Origin: Gonocerus acuteangulatus
Taxonomy: Eukaryota; Arthropoda; Insecta; Hemiptera; Coreidae
DNA: 64,000 nucleotides
NCBI GenBank assembly: GCA_946811695.1
Contig: OX328128.1
Span: 75,214,531 to 75,278,530, forward strand
Direction of reading: 5' to 3'
This document shows, in pieces, positions 31,224 through 43,640 of the stretch; positions within the stretch are counted from its first letter, which is position 1, and each line of letters begins with the position of its first letter. The position numbers were made by a program, and so were the translations under genes. Below the pieces are notes generated by a model, which was given only the letters and a program-made list of their open reading frames with translations, did no database searches and was not told the DNA's origin.

Positions 31224-32657
31224 GGGGAAGGTGTTGTACCTTTGACCACTTTGCAAAATTCAATTTTTTTTGGCTTGAATATTAAAGCTAAATTCATTTT
31301 TTTTATTTCATTGTAATTAGTATTCTATTGCTTATCATATATAATTTTTTCAAGGTTCTAGCTTTACATTTAGTATTTTTTATTAATTTTTTAAAAAATA
31401 ATCGTTCAGTGGTCGAAGGTACAACATGTAGTTGTTCCTTTGACCATGGGGTGTTGTACCTCTGACCACCTAAAAACAACCCAGCAGTGCAGAAAAAAAA
31501 AATGTATTCAGTAATATTGTAATTAATTGTAAGTTCAATAAGTACAGGACAAGGATGTAAGCATAATAAAAAAGCTATTATTTACATAATAATGTTATAC
31601 TTAATGTGCTGAAAAATCCAGTCCAATTGATAAACGTTTTAACTGTCAAGCAGATCCACTAGCAATAGTAGGGTATGGAAGTTAAGCCACAATGTCTTCA
31701 ACATCAATATCATACAAATTTTCATCTTCTCTCGTAAACGTGTCACTTAAAGTTTGTTTTTTTCAAATATTGGATCTTAAACATTGGACATTTAATACCA
31801 CAGAAATCTTACTAAATATGTAATAGTCTTTTTACTTTTACTTTTAAAAAGGAAAAAATTTCCTTTTTCCAAATCATATTTTTCAAATTGTTAGTGGTCA
31901 TCGACGTAACTCACAACATTTATCAGACGAATCAACGTCACTTCCTCCTGAAGAAAGTTCGGTGTCAGTATCAGAATCTGAACTGTCATAAGAATAATTT
32001 TCTTTTTATTTACCACTTTTTTTTTGGAAGGGGTTTATTTGTATGTGGTGTCTTACGTTTAGGGTGGTGCTTTCGTTTTTTTTTTTTTTTTCACCTTCAA
32101 TAATTAGCTTTTCACGAATATCTGTCAGGATACGAGGCCGTTCCCTATTTGACATTTTCCTTGCATGAGCTTTTCGATGAGGCCTTCAGGAGGAACAATA
32201 AGAGGCGATAAGTTTGATCTGCTACACCGAGGATTGATAAATTCAGTTTGAAATTATTAATTTATTATTTTTTAAATTCATTGGATAATTGAAGCAACCA
32301 ATATTAAGTATTTTTTAAAAAAATATGTGGCAGAAGAACATAAAAATTGAATTATGAAAAAATTACTCAGGTTTGTTGTACCTTTGACCTGGTCAAAGGA
32401 ACAACACCTAGTCATGGTCAGAGGTACAACACCCTGGTAGTGAAAATTAAAAAGCATGCTAAAAATTTTAGGGTTAAGATAAATCAATTTCGAAAGCTAC
32501 GCCATGTTTCTTATTGTAATAGCTACTTTATCAAATGATTTCCATCTAAAGCCCTCTAGGGAAGGAGCTAAATACTGATTAAAGCTAAATTTATGAAATG
32601 CCGCCACAGCCTCGGTGGTCAAAGGTACAATATGGTCAGAGGTACAACACCTTCCCC
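31224..32657. mobile_element. Pogo-like DNA transposon remnant with iterated ends
   Basis: The inverted ends GGGGAAGGTGTTGTACCTTT and GGGGAAGGTGTTGTACCTCT (reverse of the right end) are flanked by TA. The core motif GGTCAAAGGTACAAC/its inverse recurs internally at about 31412-31470 and 32370-32435. The minus strand shows ARKMSNRERPRILTDIREKL and YDSSDSDTDTELSSGGSD, reminiscent of the acidic C-terminus of pogo/Tigger transposases. No DDE domain is left. Confidence 0.65.
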
Positions 32658-32716
<59 letters not shown>

Positions 32717-32776
32717 TAGCTGTTACCCAACATGCCATGCTACACCTAATTTCGGCCTATGACTCTCCCCATATCA

Positions 32777-32835
<59 letters not shown>
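32658..32835. repeat. Paired (TA)n microsatellites
   Basis: Two (TA)n tracts (about 32663-32715 and 32780-32830) separated by 65 bp of ordinary sequence. They immediately follow the pogo-like element and precede exon 12. Confidence 0.8.
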
Positions 32836-32908
32836 CTATATATATTTGTTGTATAGATTATCTATAGACAAGAAGTTCTAAATATCTTTATGTTTTTGAA
32901 TTTTTCAG

Positions 32909-33004
32909 CATTTTTGGGAATAGACACCGGAGAAAGATCAACAAGAAGCAATAGTAGCTGTAGCGACTCCAAATCTAATTTAAATCCAATGAATGATCAG
33001 TCAG
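32909..33004 (+). CDS. Host gene exon 12
   Basis: Acceptor gaatttttcag ends at 32908 and donor GTGAGA begins at 33005. Reads FLGIDTGERSTRSNSSCSDS, then KSNLNPMNDQS, a Ser/Asn-rich segment. The frame also stays open through the donor to a stop at 33148-33150, so this could instead be the last coding exon. A 45-nt in-frame segment (33005-33049) has GT-AG ends. Confidence 0.7.
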
Positions 33005-33276
33005 GTGAGATATTTACTTCTTTATTATTTCCATTGTTTTTTTCTTCAGGAAAAGCTGGTTTGAATCTGCCCTATCAGAAAGGTGTAGTTAGAACTACCT
33101 TTTCTTGGCGCGTTTTTGTTCTCTCCACTTGTGTCATATGGAAAGCTTAGAATAAAAACAGTTTGTTTTTTTTTTTTTCGAGAAAAATATAAACACGTGT
33201 AATTTAATTTCTCAGAGAAGTACCTAAGATTTTAGGCGCCACAAGGAATTGACATTTTCCTAGTCCAGGGGCTTCT

Positions 33277-33393
33277 GTTTTATTGCAGTTCCTCCCTCCT
33301 TCCGCAGGGAGGAAACCCGCTTATGAGGTTGACCTCATGACGCAATCCGGAAGTGCCGACACGAAAATTTCATCTTTCAGATCTCATAGTTTG

Positions 33394-33457
<64 letters not shown>

Positions 33458-34617
33458 GATTTTAAATGACAAAACTTTAGGAGTGTGTAGGGGACCAAAA
33501 AAAAACTAAGAAAAAGCGTTGCAAGAATTACGCGCATAGAAGAGTGCTTAATCGATGAGTCTTTATGTTTACTTTTACCAAACTAAGTAATTTTATTTAC
33601 TCAATTTTTTTTATGTTGTTACATACTTAGTTTAGTTATTTAATGTTGCCCTCATGCAGAAACGTAAGCATATAAGGTAACGTTCCTTGGCGTAGAGAAA
33701 CGAATGAAACCATTTTTAAAGTGATAGCTCTAACCGTTTTCGAGAAAATTGGAAACATAGTTGTTGAATATAGTTTTTCGTTTGGATCCTTAGAATCATG
33801 GGATTCAGTTGAAATATTTTCTGCAGGTTCAAACTTCATTAAAACTAATATGTTGAAATTTGGGTTACGTTTGGAGTTAAGGAAGGGTTAGAATAAAATA
33901 TTTTACTAAAAGACATGTACCTAAAGTTTTGGGAACTTCGTGTATTTTCCTTAATTGTTCGAAAACGGTTGTAAATCATGGTAAGCAAAAGGTTACCATT
34001 CGTAAGCTTACTAAATTTTCTACAAAATATGATCTAAGGACAGTTTTGATTAGGCGATGTCAATCCGAGAAATAAGTGCTTAAAACTGTGAAGTAATTGA
34101 TTTCGTTCATTCGAACGGTTCTTTTTGCCTGTTTTTATTTCTTGTTATTTTTTAGTTGATTATAATAGGAGAATGTATTTGACAATAAAACAGAACAAGT
34201 AAAATAAGAAAAAAAAATGTATTAAAAGAGATTCGAAGACGCCTTTTGTACATTTTCAACTGCCTTTATGCTTTTGCTGTCGGTTTTTTATTTATTTATT
34301 TTTTGGATATGCTTTATTTCTAGGGATAGGCAGAAAATTGGTACTCTCTGACCGATAAGAAATTGCATTTATTTGTAAAATTTGTACTTTAGTAGAAGAA
34401 CACAAGAAAATATGAAAAAGTTTGATATTTTTCAATGCATTGAAACGTGTGAAATGGATTCTGGGGTCTGGTGGACCCGTCCAGGTAAAGCCATAAACCA
34501 TTTCAAGAAGGGTCGAACCAAAAGAATAACATAATAATAATTATTTTTCCAAATGAGACTAGGGATAAGAACGGAACCGCGCATAGATGACGCAGTTCCT
34601 ACGAGTAGGACTTTTTT
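33277..34617 (+). mobile_element. Helentron-like element, family A copy 3 (diverged, no SINE)
   Basis: The 5' end is decayed (tattgcagttcctccctcc); (TA)n at 33399-33454; interior catgggattcagttgaaat and gcgatgtcaatccgagaaat; 3' end agggataagaacggaaccgc, then cgcagttcctacgagtagga plus T-run. The 3' inverted repeat is uninterrupted, showing the pre-SINE state. Confidence 0.75.
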
Positions 34618-35790
34618 CGTAAATATCTTGAAATCGGTTGGAAAGTCGTGGTAAGTGGAAGGTGACCATTCGAAAGCTTACTAAATTCCCTATTTAGTAT
34701 TTTGTTTAGAGGGGGTAAGCTAATGTTTACTGAAATATCTTCGGATGACCTTCTGCAATAATAATTGAGGTAAACGTAAATCTAAAACTTCCAGGAACAT
34801 TTTATTTAAATCTAAAACAACATTTCGTTTTGTATGTACTACACTCGCTCATAACTTCGAAAGTATTGATGTCAGAGACCTTCCTGAAAAAGTTGCACAA
34901 ATCTCATCTTTTGATGATTGTGTAGAATACCTTTAGGAACCACAGCAACATAGAGAGGAACAACTTGAGTAAGGCAGCTTCCTTCTACTTTCGATGAATT
35001 CTGAACCTTAGCCTCGGCATCGAAGAAGATAACGTATGCTCTATTTTAATGTTCTTTCTTTATTTGTAATTATAATTATGTACAGTAAATAAATGTTGAA
35101 GTTTACGTTCCAATGGCGCATTACTGTACATCGTCTGTTATTGCAATCTGATGAAGACTATTATTGAGCATGGCTAGAATTGTCATTGCATCGTTGTGTC
35201 GGGAGGGGGATAAAAAAGAGAAGTTGTGTAGTAAATAGTTCACTAAATAATGATTTTTGGCATATTTTATAAAGTAATGTTGGTTATACATAAAGATGTA
35301 TTGGATTTTGTTTTCAAAAGTAAAAACAAAATTGATATTTTCAAGAAGCTTTAACGCATTTGCCACTCATACTATTACCGGTTTTACGGATGAATGTTAT
35401 AGTGAATTTAATCGTCTTTAAACTTTATGAAAGAGAATTTATTACGTATGTATTCCGAAAACTCACCTCTTTCTCACTCTCTCTCTCTCTCACCCTCCCT
35501 GCCTGCCCCTTCCTACCCCTCCCTCTCTCCCTGCCTCTCCCTACCCCCTCCCTCACTCCCTCCCTCACTCCCTCCCCCACTCCCTCCCTCCCTCACTCCC
35601 TCCCTCTCTCCATCCCTCCCTCCCTTCTATAGAAGCATAGATGCTTCTTCTACCCGGAGCGCTAAACATGGACGCTGTTTATTGCTTCTCCCTTTTCTTG
35701 GCAAAGTGTCACACATGTCACCTTGACTTTTGCTATGTTTTCATAAATGAGGGTGGGGTAAAACTATTTTTCTCTTTCCTGATCTCACAG
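34618..35790. other. Spacer with CT-rich simple repeat
   Basis: It starts with a short stretch resembling the family A interior (aaatcggttggaaagtcgtg). A pyrimidine-rich (CCCTCCCT)n/(TC)n tract covers about 35463-35625. No gene recognised. Confidence 0.6.
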
Positions 35791-35894
35791 GGGAATACGG
35801 CGATACAGTAGGTAGCATTTTGTGGCAGTTGGAAGACTATCAACTGGTTGTATCAGTAAATATGTTTGGTAAACTACGAAAACTTGCCTTCTAG
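35791..35894 (+). CDS. Candidate terminal exon 13 of the host gene
   Basis: A strong acceptor (tctctttcctgatctcacag) ends at 35790. The frame inherited from exon 12 (phase 1) reads EYGDTVGSILWQLEDYQLVV, then SVNMFGKLRKLAF, and ends at TAG 35892-35894. No poly(A) signal is obvious before the transposon at 35931. A 34-codon match of frame could be chance; the alternative is a stop at 33148. Confidence 0.45.
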
Positions 35895-35930
35895 CCAAGA
35901 TAGGGGTTAACTCAGCTGTTTACTAAAAAG

Positions 35931-36397
35931 TCCGTCTCGCAGGAACTGCATCATCTTAGCGCGGTTCCGTTCATATCCCTAGTCTAATTTGGAATGATTA
36001 AAATAGAAGCAGTTATTATTTTGGTTCCACCAGTCTTTTTTTTTAATTAATTATTATAATGGCGTGTCAACCCTTAAGGTCACTAACGCCATTCCTGTGT
36101 GTAGTAAAGTCTTGAAAGGTCATGATTTACAATCTTACCTGGAAGGGTCGGCTAACACTAGAAACTGTCCCGCTAGTGACAAGGTCTTGGAATCCTGGAA
36201 ATCTATATTTCTAACAATAAATTGTTTTTGTTATTTTTCTTAACCTGTTTTATTTTCAAATACTTTATCCAACTATAAGCAATTAAAAAATAACAAGGAA
36301 TAAAAAACAGACAAAAAGAACAGTTCAAATAAGCGAAATAAATTACTTTAAAGTTTTAAGCTCTTATTTCTCCGATTGACATCGCCTAATCAAAACT
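35931..36397 (-). mobile_element. Family A Helentron-like fragment (3' part)
   Basis: Starts aaaaagtccgtctcgcagga, continues ttccgttcatatccctagtc and tctccgattgacatcgccta, and is cut by the family B element at 36398. It contains a small SINE-tail insert (aatggcgtgtcaacccttaa, about 36042-36110). Confidence 0.7.
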
Positions 36398-37444
36398 AAA
36401 AAAGTCCGTCACGCAGGAGCTGCATAACTAAGCACTTTCCTCAGAATTTGGGTAGTGTAGACTGCTTTCCAGAACAATTTGCTTAAAATATCCTACATAA
36501 ATGAAATTAAAACATGAATAGTTCTCTTTTAAATTTGTAATGAGTAACTGATCAATTATTAATTTGCTTCCAGAGTTATGTTTACACATGGTACCTACTA
36601 CACTACGTAATAAATACAAAAAAACTCATATTATCGTATTTTGATCTAACGCAGGAACAGGATACAGTCACTCTAGTGGTAGAAAGCGCTCCTTGCGGCG
36701 GCTTTGTGAACCTACGTTTGGCGGGCTTTTCTATTGAAATATATTACAAATTAAACCCCCGCTTCACGATTGACCGATTCAGCTCATTTTTGCAACACTT
36801 CTTTCTCATGAGTTACCCACGACGTATACCGCGTTTCGTTACAATACAGCAGAAATTTCGACCGGTATGAGTATATTAGGAATTTGGGTCCGGAGTAAAC
36901 CCCCCCTTCTAATGAACCGATTTAGTTTATTTTTACAACACATATTTAACTGTAGATTACCACTACGAATACCGAGTTTCGTCGAAATATACCAAAAATC
37001 ACGTCTGGTAGTGGCGAATTGGTATTGTGGGTCCGGAGTAAACCCCCCCTCCTAATGAACCGATTTAGTTTATTTTTACAACACATATTCACCTGTGGAT
37101 TACCACTACGAATACCGAGTTTCGTCGAAATATACCAAAAATCACGGCTGGCAGTGGCGAATTGGTATTGTGGGTCCAGAGTAAACCCCCCCTTCTAATG
37201 AACCGATTTAGTTATATCTCACTTTTCTGTCTATATTACCACTACGAATACCAAGTTTCGTTGAAATATAACAAATATTACGGCTGACATAGTCAAATTA
37301 GTGTTTTGGGTTCGGGGTAAACCCCCCCTTCCGGTGGACCGACTTTGGTGGTTAACGAACTCGTTCAATCGTTTGCTAATTGAATGCTATATACCAAGTT
37401 TCGTGACGAAAAAACAAAAACTCTGGCCGCTATCGTGTTAACAG

Positions 37445-37505
<61 letters not shown>

Positions 37506-37639
37506 TATATATAAATTTTAACGGGGGTCATTTTCGGTGTCTACTAGGTAGGGTCGATAAAGATTTGAAGACATTTTTCAAAAATTCCGTCATGAGTCCA
37601 ACCTCAATAGCTACTTTCCTTCGGAGGAAAGTGCTAAAA
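36398..37639 (-). mobile_element. Helentron-like element, family B copy 2
   Basis: The 3' end aaaaaagtccgtcacgcagg is at the left and the 5' end ttccttcggaggaaagtgct at the right. Tandem units of about 145 bp with C-runs lie at 36885-37330, and (TA)n/(CA)n at about 37445-37512. Same layout as copies 1 and 3. Confidence 0.8.
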
Positions 37640-37774
37640 GCAAAATAGAAAAGAATGAGTGAGTTCAAAACACAGAAAGAGAAAGAAAAAATAAGGGGAT
37701 AAAAAAAAAACAAACATAAAAGAAAAAAAAATAAAGAAAAAAAAGAAAAAATAATAAATAAATAATAAAAGGAA

Positions 37775-37832
<58 letters not shown>

Positions 37833-37885
37833 TATATAGATATAGATATATATAAACGAAGTGGCAACAAAATGTTTTGGGCGTA

Positions 37886-37953
<68 letters not shown>

Positions 37954-37990
37954 TTCATTTATGTAATATCGAATTTTGTTGATTTGCGGG
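37640..37990. repeat. A-rich and (TA)n low-complexity block
   Basis: An A-rich stretch (37660-37775) is followed by two long (TA)n tracts (about 37778-37856 and 37890-37950). The I-like LINE 3' end abuts the second tract. Confidence 0.7.
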
Positions 37991-37994
37991 TATG

Positions 37995-38654
37995 TTAAAT
38001 TTTGTTGTAGGCATTAATGTGTTGTAGATATATTAGTATAGTGTTTGTGTGTATACTGTCAAGTGTAAGTAGCTCCTGGATGTCGTGAGGTATGTCAAGA
38101 TGATTACGTTGTCTGCATTCTGTCAATATGTGTTTTACTGTAAGTGTTGTATTGCAGTATTTACAAACTGGTTTATCCGTTCTCTCCATAAGGTAAGAGT
38201 GTGTCAGGAAAGTATGTCCAATACGTAGTCTTGTCAGGGTACTCTTATTAATCAACCAAGGTTTAATAGTTGGTTTTATTTGTCGTAATTTATTATCTGT
38301 TTGCGTCCAGTATCTTTGCCAGTCAGTGATTACTTGTTGTTTTACAGTCACGTATAAATCATCAGGCGTCATTTTGTTTATGTCGTGTATTGTCTTTTGG
38401 GTTGCTAATTTTGCATGTTCGTCAACCTGAGTACTTTGTGAAATTCCTGTATGTCCGGGTAGCCATGTCAATGTTATGTGTTTGTTATGATGGATGTGTG
38501 ATTGTATGAGTATTTGTGTTATCAGTGGATGGTTGCTGTAAATGTTTCACATGGAGAGTAAAGAGCTTAATGAGTCTGTAAAAATCATAATCTCATGTCT
38601 AGTGGTGTCCTGTAATTTAGAAAATGCTAGAAGTATGGCTTGGAGTTCTGTAGT
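37995..38654 (-). pseudogene. I-like LINE 1, RNase H C-terminal half and zinc finger
   Basis: After stops at about 38655 and 38550, the open part (38471-37995) reads TWLPGHTGISQSTQVDEHAK (RNase H end), then CKYCNTTLTVKHILTEC, a CCHC finger found at the C-terminus of RNase H-bearing LINEs. The two in-frame stops split the RNase H domain, so it is inactive. Confidence 0.8.
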
Positions 38655-40937
38655 TTATATGCTGGAGTCGTCCTGTAGCTTTAACAGGTATGGCGTATTA
38701 TCAATTACAGCTGCAGCACCTGTCCTTGAATCTATTTTGGATCCGTCGGTAAAAATAAACAAAGTTTGGGGATTAGTTGAAATTATTGATTTAAAAACAT
38801 TTTGGTAGATAATCAAAGAAGTCGGGTCTTTCTTTTTATATTGAGTTAATGCCAGATTAATGTTTAAGTTCTTTACCCTCCATGGGGGGTGTGGAAGAAT
38901 TGTGTTAGTGTACAAAGGACGTTGTAATGATGTTGAAGTGTTAGTATCTAATAAATGACGAATAATTAATGGTTTTGCTCGGGGGTTATTTTGTAAATAA
39001 TTATTTAGAAATGGATTTTTTAAAAACTTAGTTACGCATGGACTGTTTAGTGCTTTTGATTTTAAGATAAATTTCAAGTTGATGATACGCCGTCTATACT
39101 CCAATAGAGGTTCCCCGGATTCTACGCAGAGACTGTCTACAGGACTTGATCTAAAAGCGCCAGTTGCAATTCTTAGACCTGTGTGATGTATAGAGTCTAG
39201 GATTTTGAGTGAGCTTTTGCTGGCAGAAGAATAAGCTACACACCCATAATCCAGCAGTGATCTGGTGAAGGAACGATAAAAGTTAAGCATTATACTTCTG
39301 TCAGCCCCCCATTTTGTATTAGCAAGTATTCTCAGTAGATTCAAGGATTTTTTGCATTTACTGACAATATTTTTCAAATGAGGAATCCATGTTAATCGCT
39401 TGTCAAAAGTGAGTCCCAAAAATGTCAGAGTGTTAGTAATATTGATGGTCGTCTGATTTAAAGTTAAGTTACTTAAAAAATTCGTCCTTTTCCTTGTAAT
39501 AATAATTTGTTTGTTTTTTTCAATTGAGAACTTGAAACCAGTTTTAAAACACCATTTTTCGAGTCCAACTATAGTCTTTTGTAAGTGTATTTGCGCTGTT
39601 GCGATGTTCGAAAATGTAGTGTAGATGAGTAAGTCGTCAGCAAACAAACAGTATGATACTTCGTTGGGGATACAGCTCGTGATTGAATTCATCGCTATGT
39701 TAAACAAAGTTGTGCTCAGTACACCCCCTTGAGGCACTCCATTCTCCTGAGGGAAAGCATCTGACAAAGCTGTACCTATCCTTACTCGGAATGTTCTCTG
39801 GGAAAGATAATTAGTTAAAAATATAATAATATCCCCTTCTACGCCCCAGTCTTTCAATTGTGAGATAATTAACCTTCTCCAGACCGTATCATATGCCTTC
39901 TCAAGATCAAATGACACGGCAAGCACTGATTGTTTGTGAAGAAATGCATTTAATATGTCACTTTCCATTCTTGCAATGTGATGCATCGTCGAATGATGTG
40001 GTCTAAATGCACACTGAAATGGTGACAAGTAGTTACCATTTTCAAGAAACCACAGAAGTCTCTTGTTAATCATTTTTACCATGATTTTACTGATGCAGCT
40101 GGTTAATGATATCGGTCTAAAACTGGAGGGCTGTTTTCTGTCTTTCCCAGGTTTAGGCACAAAAATGACAATAGCCTCATTCCAAGAAAAAGGATAGGTA
40201 CCGTTCGTGAACATCTCATTAAGCAAACGAAGCAGCACAGAATGGCCAGTGCTGGGTAAATTTTGTATCATGTCGTATGTGATTTGATCAGGTCCAGGAG
40301 AAGTTAGCCGTACATTGTCTAAGGTTAGTTTAAGTTCATGTAAAGTAAATGCGTCATTTAGAGGGTGGTATCTTATAACAGTAGAAACGGCAGTAAGTTC
40401 AGTAATCCTTTTGTGTTCCAGGAAAGGTTGTGTAAAGTGGTCATCATAGTATATCATATGGTACTAAAGTATGTTCCTAGAATATTGCTCATAGTCTGTT
40501 GGTCAGTAATGATGGTCCCGTTATGTTCAAGTCCAGTCACTGGGGGTCGATATTTTTTATGAGTTATTTGATTAATTTTATTCCATATGTCAATTGTACT
40601 AGATTTTTCTGAAAGACCTGATACAAAATTCACCCAACACTGCTTTTTACTCTGCTTTATAACCCACTGTGCTTTGGCCTTTTTTCGTTTGTAATCCTGA
40701 AGGTTACTGAATGACGGTTCCCTGCGGAATAAATAGAGTGCGCCTTTTCGGTCTCTTACAGCTACTTTACATTCATCATTCCACCAAGGAACGGGTGATC
40801 GTCTGTACGTCTGTGAAGTCCTGGGAATACTAACCTCCGCAGCTTGTAACATAACAGAGGTTAGTTTGTCTAAGGAGTCTACATTCAAGGAGTTTAATGT
40901 GTTATGTATGAAATTTTGATAGGAGTTCCAGTCTGCT
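38655..40937 (-). pseudogene. I-like LINE 1, reverse transcriptase and RNase H N-terminal half
   Basis: Linker (KADWNSYQNFIHNTLNSL; WWNDECKVAVRDRK) from 40937, a frameshift near 40455, then an open 600-codon stretch. RT motifs: SFRPISLTSCISKIMVKMIN, QCAFRPHHST, VSFDLEKAYDTVWRR, GVPQGGVLSTTLFNIAMNSI and catalytic YCLFADDLLIYT. The RNase H start LFIFTDGSKIDSRTGAAAV follows. This domain order (endonuclease-RT-RNase H-CCHC) is that of the I group. It is interrupted upstream by the family A element at 40938-42470. Confidence 0.88.
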
Positions 40938-42357
40938 TTTAGCGCGGTTCCTCCCTCCCCCATAGGGAGGAACCCCGCTTATAAGGTTGATACAATGATA
41001 CAATCCGGAAGTGCCGACAAGAAAATTTCGCGTTTCAGAACCCCTAGAGACCGAAAATAGCGGTGGTTCAAATTTGTATATATATATATTTATATATATA
41101 TATATATATATATTTGTCTGTTCGCTCTCTAGCTCGAAGACGAATGGTCCGATTTTGATGAAATTTGGTACAAAAATCAGTCGTCCAATATGAAAGGTCA
41201 AGTTCGTTAACCAGCAAAATCCGCCCACTGGAAGATGGAGTTTGGGGCGAAATTCGCGCAGAAAAAATCGTAACGCTTACGTTTTTGAGTTCATAAGCTT
41301 GTAAGTACTCTTTTTATAGGCTTCTTTGGCTAGGAAAACGAATGAAACCATTTTCAAGGCGATAGCTTTAACCGTTTTCGAGAAAATTGGAAAAATAGTT
41401 TTTGAATACCGTTTTTGGTTTGGGTACTTAGAATCATGGGATTCAGTTGAAACATTTTCTGCATGTTCTACTTTCATTAAAACTAATACGTTGAAATTTT
41501 GGTTACGTTTGGAGTTAAGGAAGGGTTAGAATAAAATATTTTATTAACAGACATAAAAAGTTTTGGTAACTTTGTATATTTTCCTTAATATCTCGAAAAA
41601 GGTTAAGAATTTGGTAAACGAAAGAATACCATTAGAAAGCTTACTAAATGCTCTACAAAACAGGTTGTGATGAAAGTTTTGATTAGGCGATGTCAATCGG
41701 AGAAATAAGTGCTTAAAACATTAAAGTAATTGATTTTGCTTATTCGAACTGTTCTTTTTGTCTGTTTTTATTCCTTGTTATTTTTTAATTGCTTATAGTT
41801 GGATAATGTATTTTACAATAAAACAGATTAGGCAAAATAAGAAAAACAATTCATTGTTAGAAATATAGCTTGCCAAGAGAAAAAGATTCGTTGACGTCTT
41901 TTGAATATTTTCAATTGCCTTTATGCTGTTGGTTTTTTTATTTTATTTTTTAATTGATTTTATCTGTAGAATTATTACTATAGTAAAAGAACACAGGAAT
42001 GTGTGAAAATATTTGATATTTTCCAATTCATTGAAACGTATGAAATGAAGTATCGGTAGAAGAGGATTCTAGGGTCTTGCGGACCTGACCCCAGGTATAG
42101 CCAGCCATAAAACCCTTTGAACAAAGGCCGAGGAAAATATTATCTGTTTCTATTCTATGCTTTTCAAATGAGAATAGGGATATGAACAGGAACCGGGGTC
42201 TCCCGTGGTCTAATGGCTAGCGCCTTGGATTCATAAGCGGGAGATGGTGGGTTCGATTCCCAACCTCCGGCAGGAATTTTATCATCCCACGGCTCGCTGG
42301 TGAAATTCCTCGCTACACCCTGGATGTCGGCGCTAATGACCTAGATGTAGATGTGCC

Positions 42358-42425
<68 letters not shown>

Positions 42426-42470
42426 GGAACCGCGCTAAGATGACGCAGTTCCTGCGAGTCGGACTTTTTT
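40938..42470 (+). mobile_element. Helentron-like element, family A copy 4 (complete, with SINE)
   Basis: 5' TTTTAGCGCGGTTCCTCCCT...AGGGAGGAACC; (TA)n at about 41077-41113; 3' GGAACCGCGCTAAG, GCAGTTCCTGC, GAGTCGGAC-T(6). Removing it joins the LINE codons PLFNT-KADWNSYQ across an AAA/TTT run, so the insertion point is precise. Passenger SINE at 42195-42423. Confidence 0.88.
42195..42423 (+). repeat. Passenger tRNA-SINE, copy 3
   Basis: Identical in structure and host position to 15494-15688, with a roughly 64-nt A tail (42360-42423). Confidence 0.85.
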
Positions 42471-43139
42471 AGTATTGAAGAGAGGTGTGTGATTGTTGAA
42501 TGAAATGTGGATTGGAAAGGGATCACTTCCGTGGGAGTCTTGATCGACATCCCAGGAAAAGCGTGTGGTTAATGACGGAGTGCAAAGACTAACGTCAATG
42601 TTTGTTAAAGTTCCTGTCCTGGGGCAAAGGTGTGTTGGTGAGTCAGTGTTTAGAGGAATCAGGTCAAATATCTCAAAAATACTTCTGAGCTGGTTTCCTT
42701 TACTGTTAGATGATGGTGAGTGCCACATTGTGCTTTGGGCGTTAATATCACCCACAAGAAGAAATGGTGGTGGTAGTTGGGTCAGTAGGTCTTGAATTTC
42801 GTGTATGTCAAGTGGTTCACTGGGTGGAAGATAAATTGAACATATTGTGACTCTGAAAGGCAGGTGTACTGACACTGCTACTGCTTGGAGTGTTGTTCTC
42901 AGCGGGATAGGTTCGCTGTATATAGCATTATTGACATATATAGCTACCCCTCCACAAGCTCTACCTCCCAAGAAGTAATCTAACCTATAAGTTGTAAAAC
43001 TGAATAAGCTGACGTCTTTACCAGGTGTTAAGTGAGTCTCTTGTAGAGCTACAACTAGGGGCTTTTTCTCGCTCAATAAATATTTAAGATTTCCCAAATG
43101 GGCCTGAATACCGTTTATATTCCATTGGAGTATAGTCAT
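42471..43139 (-). pseudogene. I-like LINE 1, ORF2 start: AP-type endonuclease
   Basis: ATG at 43139, MTILQWNINGIQAHLGNLKY. Endonuclease motifs: ALQETHL, ICSIYLPPS, FLLVGDINAQSTMWHS and the end DVDQDSHGSDPFPIHI. This domain nicks the target strand. It is open throughout this stretch and continues after the family A insertion as the linker at 40937. Confidence 0.88.
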
Positions 43140-43433
43140 TGCTTAACCTGTAAGTAAAACAAAAAATAAGTAAAATAATAATAGAGGGGAATAAACAAAT
43201 TAATAAGGGAGTAAATCATAAAGTAAGGATATAACTAATAATATACAAACAATAAAAAAGTAATAATTGTAAAAAACTAGGTGATTTTCTTCCGATTCCT
43301 GGATCTCGGATTTCCAGTAGGCGGGATCTTTGAGTCATCTAGTTCTGTGAGTGTTTCCGTGTCACTAGATATTGGCGGCACGTGATCTTCGTCATTCTTC
43401 AGTGATTCTTCGTGTCCATTTTCTTTCTTCTTG
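43140..43433 (-). pseudogene. I-like LINE 1, ORF1 C-terminal end
   Basis: Reads KKENGHEESLKNDEDHVPPI, then SSDTETLTELDDSKIPPTGN and ends RSRNRKKIT-stop about 135 nt before ORF2. It continues the frame ...KSQTINSK broken at 46008 by the family A element. Confidence 0.7.
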
Positions 43434-43573
43434 TTTTAGCGCGGTTCCTCCCTCCCCCATAGGGAGGAACCCCGCTTATAAGGCTGATACAATGAAACAA
43501 TCCGGAAGTGCCGACTAGAAAATTTCGCGTTTCAGAACCCCTAGAAACCGAAAATAACGGTGGTTCAAATTTG

Positions 43574-43640
<67 letters not shown>

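Larger units (their letters stand above)
609..35894 (+). other. Multi-exon host gene of unknown function, 5' partial (gene span)
   Basis: Thirteen open segments on the plus strand, each with an AG acceptor (most with a pyrimidine tract) and a GT donor, join into one continuous frame. Every internal junction up to the tenth exon is phase 2, then phase 1. The predicted protein is hydrophilic, rich in Lys/Ser/Asp/Glu, with no signal peptide or membrane segment visible in the part seen. It contains repeated short motifs (SP.SW..vEPT..D..W and FDI.KFIG.D.FTSPASK) encoded by duplicated exons. I do not recognise the family; a nuclear or chromatin-type protein is conceivable from composition only. 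The first exon begins mid-codon, so at least one upstream exon lies outside the window. The 3' end is uncertain: a read-through of exon 12 to a stop at 33148 and a separate terminal exon at 35791 are both possible. Confidence 0.75.

Noticed and set aside
35360..35726. Ser/Pro/Leu-rich ORFs at 35360-35726
   Set aside because: They translate the (CCCTCCCT)n pyrimidine tract.
40365..41529. Plus-strand ORFs opposite the I-like LINE and family A copy 4
   Set aside because: They are antisense shadows of the minus-strand LINE coding sequence or chance frames in the repeat.
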